Below are positions 59,961 through 64,000 of a stretch of 64,000 bases of DNA, in pieces. Where the stretch lies: assembly GCA_003439945.1 (NCBI GenBank), contig QVRM01005375.1:930001-994000 (forward strand), in the 5' to 3' direction. The notes beneath the pieces are model-generated. The model was given only the letters and a program-made list of their open reading frames with translations. It made no database searches and was not told the DNA's origin. The stretch comes from Dermanyssus gallinae (taxonomy: Eukaryota; Arthropoda; Arachnida; Mesostigmata; Dermanyssidae). The translations under genes and the position numbers were made by a program. Within the stretch, counting starts at the first letter, position 1; each line of letters begins with the position of its first letter.

Positions 59961-60067
59961 ATGTCAATAGTCTAACCGGTCAATATTGACAGTACTCAGA
60001 GGCTGATCCGGACGCAGTTTTTTTTTGTCTATTAAGCGCGTATTTATGTGGGTGATGCATTCTTCGA

Positions 60068-60092
60068 AATATATATATATATATATATAAGT

Positions 60093-60172
<80 letters not shown>

Positions 60173-60209
60173 TATATATATATATATACATACATATATA
60201 TATATATAA
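60068..60209. repeat. (TA)n microsatellite, compound
   Basis: About 140 bases of TA with interruptions (aagtatac, agtata, catacata). Confidence 0.97.
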
Positions 60210-60382
60210 TTACGTGGTTACATAGTGTGTGATGGAGTTTGTTGTTCCTCTCTCTCTCTCTCTCTCTGTTGAGATTGAATGTACCTTATGCCTGACTTCG
60301 TCTAAGCATGTTCGTCTGGCTCTGTTTCACTCTGTGTGAATCTGAGCTCTGTAATCACTGTGTTTGTGCTTGTGTGCTACAG

Positions 60383-60532
60383 GGGTCATCGCTGGAATCG
60401 CGTTAGGAGTCGTGTTGCGCTCATTCGAGCCCAGTGTGCAGACCATCTCGCTGCTCGAGCTGCCCGGCGAGATCTTCATGCGCTGCCTTCGGCTTCTCAT
60501 CCTGCCGATGATGATCGCAACCATTATATCGG
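60383..60532 (+). CDS. Excitatory amino-acid transporter (SLC1 family), TM1-TM2 exon
   Basis: A 150-base phase 1-1 exon encodes the end of transmembrane helix 1 (GVIAGIALGVVLRSF), the short extracellular loop, and helix 2: LPGEIFMRCLRLLILPMMIA, then TIISG. The 'FPGE..MRML+M.ILP...SSLI.G' pattern is diagnostic of SLC1 transporters, including EAATs and neutral-amino-acid ASCTs. The acceptor is gctacag/gggtc, preceded by GT/pyrimidine-rich sequence. The donor is atcgg/gtacga. The Glu in PGE and the Arg and Leu/Pro residues of helix 2 are conserved. No following exon (helix 3, scaffold and transport domains) was found before the window end, so the gene continues to the right. Whether it is an EAAT or another SLC1 member cannot be decided from this part, but EAAT is more likely in an invertebrate. 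Confidence 0.93.
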
Positions 60533-61366
60533 GTACGATAAAAGACAATCACCACTTCAATGCCAACACACAGTCAACATGTAGTAGCGTTAGTTAGCGT
60601 TCGTTTCGTGTTCGTTCTCTTTACTTGTGAGCGTTGTCGCGTTTTATCGAGCTATAAAGAAACACGTACGTTTATGCACTGCGTTCCGCTGTGATTCATT
60701 TTCAATCGACTTGTGGGGACGTGGGGGTCGGTACCATTACCTCTTTGGCTGTCACTTCGCCTTCAGCAAGAATGCTTCCTGCTACCACTACGTATTTCAG
60801 TTTGTTTTCTCCGCACGGCGCGGAATAGCAGACAGTAAGTTCAACAAGTTCGTGCGACTAAATGTCACGTTTCGTCCGTCACGGCCGTGTAGACGTGCAG
60901 CCGCTGTTGTCATGATGAGCCTAGCACAACAACGCGTTTGCCCTTTCACTATTGACGCCGCTCGTTGCTCGACCATCAGGCGTCATAGGCAACGCAGCGA
61001 CAACGACACGCCACACACGCAAGAGTTTCTCGTTGGCACTCGGTATCGCCGAAAGCGTGCGCCTGCTTGCAACGACAATACCGGCCTGCCATCGACTAAG
61101 CTAGAGTTCCGACTAGTTCCCGTTGACCCGTTAATGACGATGAGTTGTTCAGAGGGTGATGGTGATGACAATACTCCGGACGACCCTCTTACGGCGGTTA
61201 AGGCTTCGGTCGGACTGCACGTGTTCGTTCGTGCCATCTATGTACCTGGAGATACGCAGACACAATGCCAAGGTCAGGCGGCGACAGGTCACCACCATCT
61301 TGGTGACCTGTCGTGAGATGCACCAATCTCGCGTCAAATTGATCACTGGGCGTGGTCCATCGTTGG
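60533..61366 (+). other. Start of next SLC1 intron, with a 229-codon open frame
   Basis: The intron begins GTACGA. A plus-strand open frame at 60,627-61,316 is unusually long for this AT-rich window, but the local sequence is GC-balanced. The translation has no recognised domain and no continuation of the transporter. It may be chance. It ends in a palindromic tract, caggtcaccaccatcttggtgacctg, at 61,286-61,311. Confidence 0.4.
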
Positions 61367-61424
61367 TGACGTAAAAGCGTTATCACGCCATGTGTCAAAT
61401 ACAGTGTGTATATATATATACATA

Positions 61425-61485
<61 letters not shown>

Positions 61486-61487
61486 CA

Positions 61488-61526
<39 letters not shown>

Positions 61527-61640
61527 AAAAACGTTGACTGTAGGGTGCCATTTGTCTACCGCGCTTATGACGTAAAAGCGTTATCACGCCATGTATATAG
61601 ATATATATAACCGTTAATTGTAGAATGCCATTTGCCTACC
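61367..61640. repeat. Duplicated unit containing (TA)n
   Basis: tgacgtaaaagcgttatcac plus gccatgt occurs at 61,367-61,393 and 61,568-61,594. The partner block cgttgactgtagggtgcc...ctaccgcg (61,532-61,562) recurs as cgttaattgtagaatgcc...ctaccgcg (61,611-61,642). A (TA)n of about 115 bases (61,408-61,524) lies in the first unit and a much shorter one in the second. This is a tandem duplication with unequal microsatellite length. Confidence 0.85.
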
Positions 61641-61642
61641 GC

Positions 61643-62294
61643 GGTTGGCCCCATGTAGCATGCTAAAGCACGGTTTCAGACAGAATATACATTTGTATGC
61701 TATTATTAATGTACATAAATAAACGTCCTAAGTCTAATACCAACTACAATAATATTTTATAACAAGGATTTTTTAATATATCATTTTGGCATTGCATCTT
61801 AGTAGCTCCAACGACACTCTCTGTCGGCAACAGTACTTATTGCATTGCTGCATTTTGACCACTGGACCGGGAGGCTAAGGCCGGCACTCTATGAATTATT
61901 ATAATGCAACTCCTTTAAATAATATTATGTTCGTTTTATTTGTTATTACGATGTTTTTCAATTATAATACCAATTTGTCTTTATATCGTTTGTAAAAACC
62001 ATCCGAATTCCGGAATTGCGAGAGGTTATTTACATTTTTATCATAGATAGCAGCTATAGGAACTGAACTTAGTGGCTTTCTAAATTAAGACTTTCACCGT
62101 CATGGGTACACGCAGTAGTAACGGGGGACCGTTTCGATATATCAGTTTAGCTATAAGCCAGGTGAACAACTAATTTATCTGCTTTGTGTGTGCGGCGGCT
62201 TCGTGAGCCATTAAAAAACGGCTATTAAGACTTTAATCTGATAGCAACAAAAATAGTGGACAAGGTTCAACATTCTTTTTCTGTAATGGGACGT
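61643..62294. other. No gene recognised
   Basis: AT-rich, nothing recognised. Confidence 0.4.
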
Positions 62295-62420
62295 TTTAGA
62301 TATGCAAAAAGCACATGCTTCACTAGCAGCCTGCTTGACTAGTGTGGGACTCACACCCACTAAACCCGGTTCCCTTCGCACTTCTAGACTCAGTATTACT
62401 TTGGCATCACTTCGAAGCCA
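62295..62420 (+). repeat. Dispersed repeat shared with 12,535-12,690
   Basis: The string 'cactagcagcctgcttgactagtgtgggactc' (split here across several identical blocks), 'cccactaaacccgg' and 'agtattactttggcat' matches the reverse complement of 12,535-12,690. It is probably the 3' part of the R1-like family or of a separate short element. Confidence 0.7.
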
Positions 62421-62429
62421 TGGGAAGAA

Positions 62430-63080
62430 GCGCATGCTTACCTGCGGTTGGATAGGTTTATCCCGCCATTTTGTAAACCTTCCTGTAAGGGTGCATCAAG
62501 ATCGTCAGAGTCCGACTGCTCCCCCTCCCTCAGCTCGACCACTTTCCCGAGAGACCCGCTCAAGCGTCTCTCGCCTGGCCGTTCTCTAAGCTGTCTTGAG
62601 TGTCAAAACAGCATCCAACAAGTTCGTCGCCTTCTTCCATGTCTCCGCCAAAGTCATCACATGAGCGACTACCTCCCTGATAAACGGGCTTTTCACAGCA
62701 GTTAATCCTGCATCTCTCGCTTCCCTGAGAATACCACACCTTAAAGCAATATGCTTCATAGTGTCCGCCTCTCTAGAGTCACACAGTACGCAGGTTTTCT
62801 GCAGGTATCGCTTATGGCCTTTTTAACCCTTGACACGTAATTCTGGAACTGCCTGTGTCCGGTCAGAACCTGAGTCGTCCAGTAGGAAAGCTCCCCGTGT
62901 CGGCGGTTGTCCCACACCGTGAGGTCCGGTATCAGACTTTTACTTCCTTATGTCACACCGAGTCTTGCCTACGCTCATCCCTCGTGCCGGGTCAATAGTG
63001 TGGCACTCCTGGCCCAGTTTAAGTCCAGATCTTCATCTAGGTAGATTGTACTTCTGTCAGCCACTAGGCGGTCCATGAGA
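62430..63080 (-). mobile_element. R1-like LINE C-terminal fragment
   Basis: Minus-strand frames read LIPDLTVWDNRRHGELSYWT, TQVLTGHRQFQNYVSRVKK and then, after a shift, TCVLCDSREADTMKHIALRC and GILREARDAGL. This corresponds to the region after RT in R1/Jockey ORF2 ('RLIPD...W..R.HGE..Y...Q.LTGHG.F..YL.RIG') and its C-terminal zinc finger (C-x2-C...H...C). Upstream, DRLVADRSTIYLDEDLDL is unassigned. Frameshifts make it non-functional. Confidence 0.65.
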
Positions 63081-63084
63081 TGAC

Positions 63085-63800
63085 GCGCAGTACCACAAGT
63101 CTGCGGCTTAGTGTCGACCTAGTCGTGCCCCACCGATATCGTTGAGGTGATCTTGTGGATGCGCTGATCCATCATGACTTGCTATGCGCCTTGAGTGAAG
63201 GCCGACCTGCACGTCACTCCTCTTTAAATGACACTTTTAATCGGGCACTAAGATAAGCTGACTTTCTGTGCGTACTGGAACCTCCGAATTTATCCAGGGA
63301 CAATGGAAAAAAAAAACCTGACGGCCTCACTCTGACCCCTTGAGCATGACCGCATGCTTGTTTGTGACGAACCTGTCACCATCTCACTTGCTTTTTCGAT
63401 GGTCGGTGCGGATGCGGACCGATTAGGTCATCCTTTCAGGTTAACAGATGCTATCAAATGCGGAACATACCCTAACGTTGGTTATACGCACCAACGTTTT
63501 CCGTTGGCTTTCGAGACAATAGGAGGTTCAGGCCCAACCTGGACTACAACACTTGCACTAAAATAACCTCCTAAAAGGTTTTTTATTCTAGTCCCCTTAC
63601 AGTCAAGCTGGGTAGAAGCCTTATACCTTTGACGAAAGACTTGAAAGCGTCCGAATTCCTGCGTCAGGCTATCACTCGACATTCAACATACAGCATCTGT
63701 TCAAGGCACATTGTCATGGGTATCCGAGAGAACCCGTGACTACACGTTCGCGCGGAGCCAAATTGTTCAGTCCAAAATGCTAATGCTAGCTTTGTCCGTA
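63085..63800 (+). mobile_element. RLE-type retroelement, knuckle to C-terminus (copy F)
   Basis: Plus-strand frames show the knuckle YRCGDLVDALIHHDLLC at about 63,145-63,195, ALSEGRPARHSSLNDTFNRAL, then VLEPPNLSRDNGK and the RLE region with LTLTP and MLVCDEPVTISLAFSMV at 63,345-63,405, where the expected WDAT is CDEP. The open frame at 63,354-63,566 continues with DAIKCGTYPNVGYTHQRFPL and AFETIGG. A shifted LGRSLIPLTKDLKASEFLRQ at 63,605-63,665 is the C-terminal helix block. It is aligned with copy B over 63,090-63,380. It ends near 63,800; the last 200 bases hold nothing recognised. Confidence 0.72.
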
Positions 63801-64000
63801 AAATACATAATGTATATATTACTCATACCACAAAGGTTTAGCTAAGCCAATGTGCCTGCCGTCCTCCGCGAAGAAGTGTAGGGGTTGGATGCGCGGACAA
63901 CCACATTGACCTAAGGGCTCTGGTGAAGGTCTCATTAGTAGTGACATGTCTAGGACGTCGTCCTGCACTGATGATACACAATAGGATATATAGATAGTAA

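Larger units (their letters stand above)
51147..60382 (+). other. GC-AG intron of the SLC1 transporter gene
   Basis: A 9,236-bp intron starts GCAAGT and ends with a pyrimidine/GT-rich stretch and gctacag. It holds a SINE (51.53 kb), two inverted LINE copies (53.54-55.69 and 56.14-57.16 kb), an RLE-element fragment (57.8 kb), a 3' stub of the same family (59.9 kb) and four (TA)n runs. Stretches 51,706-53,022, 53,099-53,541, 55,689-56,143, 57,159-57,815 and 58,468-59,741 contain no assigned gene. Of these, 52,620-53,270 and 58,640-59,450 are more GC-balanced and have short open frames without known motifs. Intron phase is 1. Confidence 0.78.

Noticed and set aside
60533..64000. Search for the next SLC1 exon (helix 3)
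   Set aside because: No segment resembling the following helix was found on the plus strand, so the next exon must lie beyond the window.

Overview
This is an AT-rich animal nuclear sequence, most likely from an arthropod. It contains split coding sequence of a glutamate-transporter (SLC1/EAAT) gene, spliceosomal intron borders, Tc1/mariner and other DDE transposons, R1-like and other non-LTR retrotransposons, tRNA-headed SINEs, and about 28 long (TA)n microsatellites. A chelicerate such as a mesostigmatid mite is only a guess. There are no bacterial operons, rRNA genes or CRISPR arrays.

The only host gene I can identify is on the plus strand at the right. Exon 51,077-51,146 (signal anchor and start of TM1) joins exactly in frame to exon 60,383-60,532 (rest of TM1 and TM2) across a 9.2 kb intron with a GC donor and an AG acceptor. 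Later exons lie beyond the window. A GC-rich, trinucleotide- and GAGA-rich tract at about 34.2-37.3 kb is the best candidate for its promoter or untranslated first exon, but this is inference.

The rest is mostly decayed mobile DNA. (1) A retroelement family with a WYLDD-type reverse transcriptase and a C-terminal restriction-like endonuclease (CCHC knuckle, then RPD...WDAT) has copies at 0.17-2.27, 4.56-5.56, 8.49-8.97 (minus), 8.99-10.1, 14.34-14.56 (minus), 57.8-58.2, 59.9 (3' stub) and 63.1-63.8 kb. (2) LINEs with an APE endonuclease and a C-terminal 'HGxHHxLC ... CxC' block lie at 18.9-19.9, 23.4-23.6, 28.6-28.9, 29.7-31.4, 53.5-55.7 and 56.1-57.2 kb. (3) R1-like LINE relics lie at 12.5-14.2, 46.5-47.4 and 62.4-63.1 kb. 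(4) Other LINE relics lie at 6.8-8.0 (gag with three zinc knuckles), 17.1, 21.4-22.6, 24.2-24.8 and 27.4-27.7 kb. (5) DNA transposons are a mariner at 18.6-20.5 kb split by a LINE with a 13-bp target duplication, a second mariner at 39.8-40.6 kb, and a DDE element at 26.1-27.0 kb with a related end at 15.6 kb. (6) tRNA-derived SINEs lie at 33.0, 46.1, 47.6 and 51.6 kb, with two other tRNA-like heads at 33.7 and 39.7 kb.

The transposon copies carry frameshifts and stops and none looks autonomous. Many predicted open frames are antisense shadows or translations of (TA)n. I found no convincing new molecular system. The most unusual items are the GC-AG intron, a repeated head-to-head arrangement of the RLE-type element, and an inverted LINE pair inside the transporter intron.
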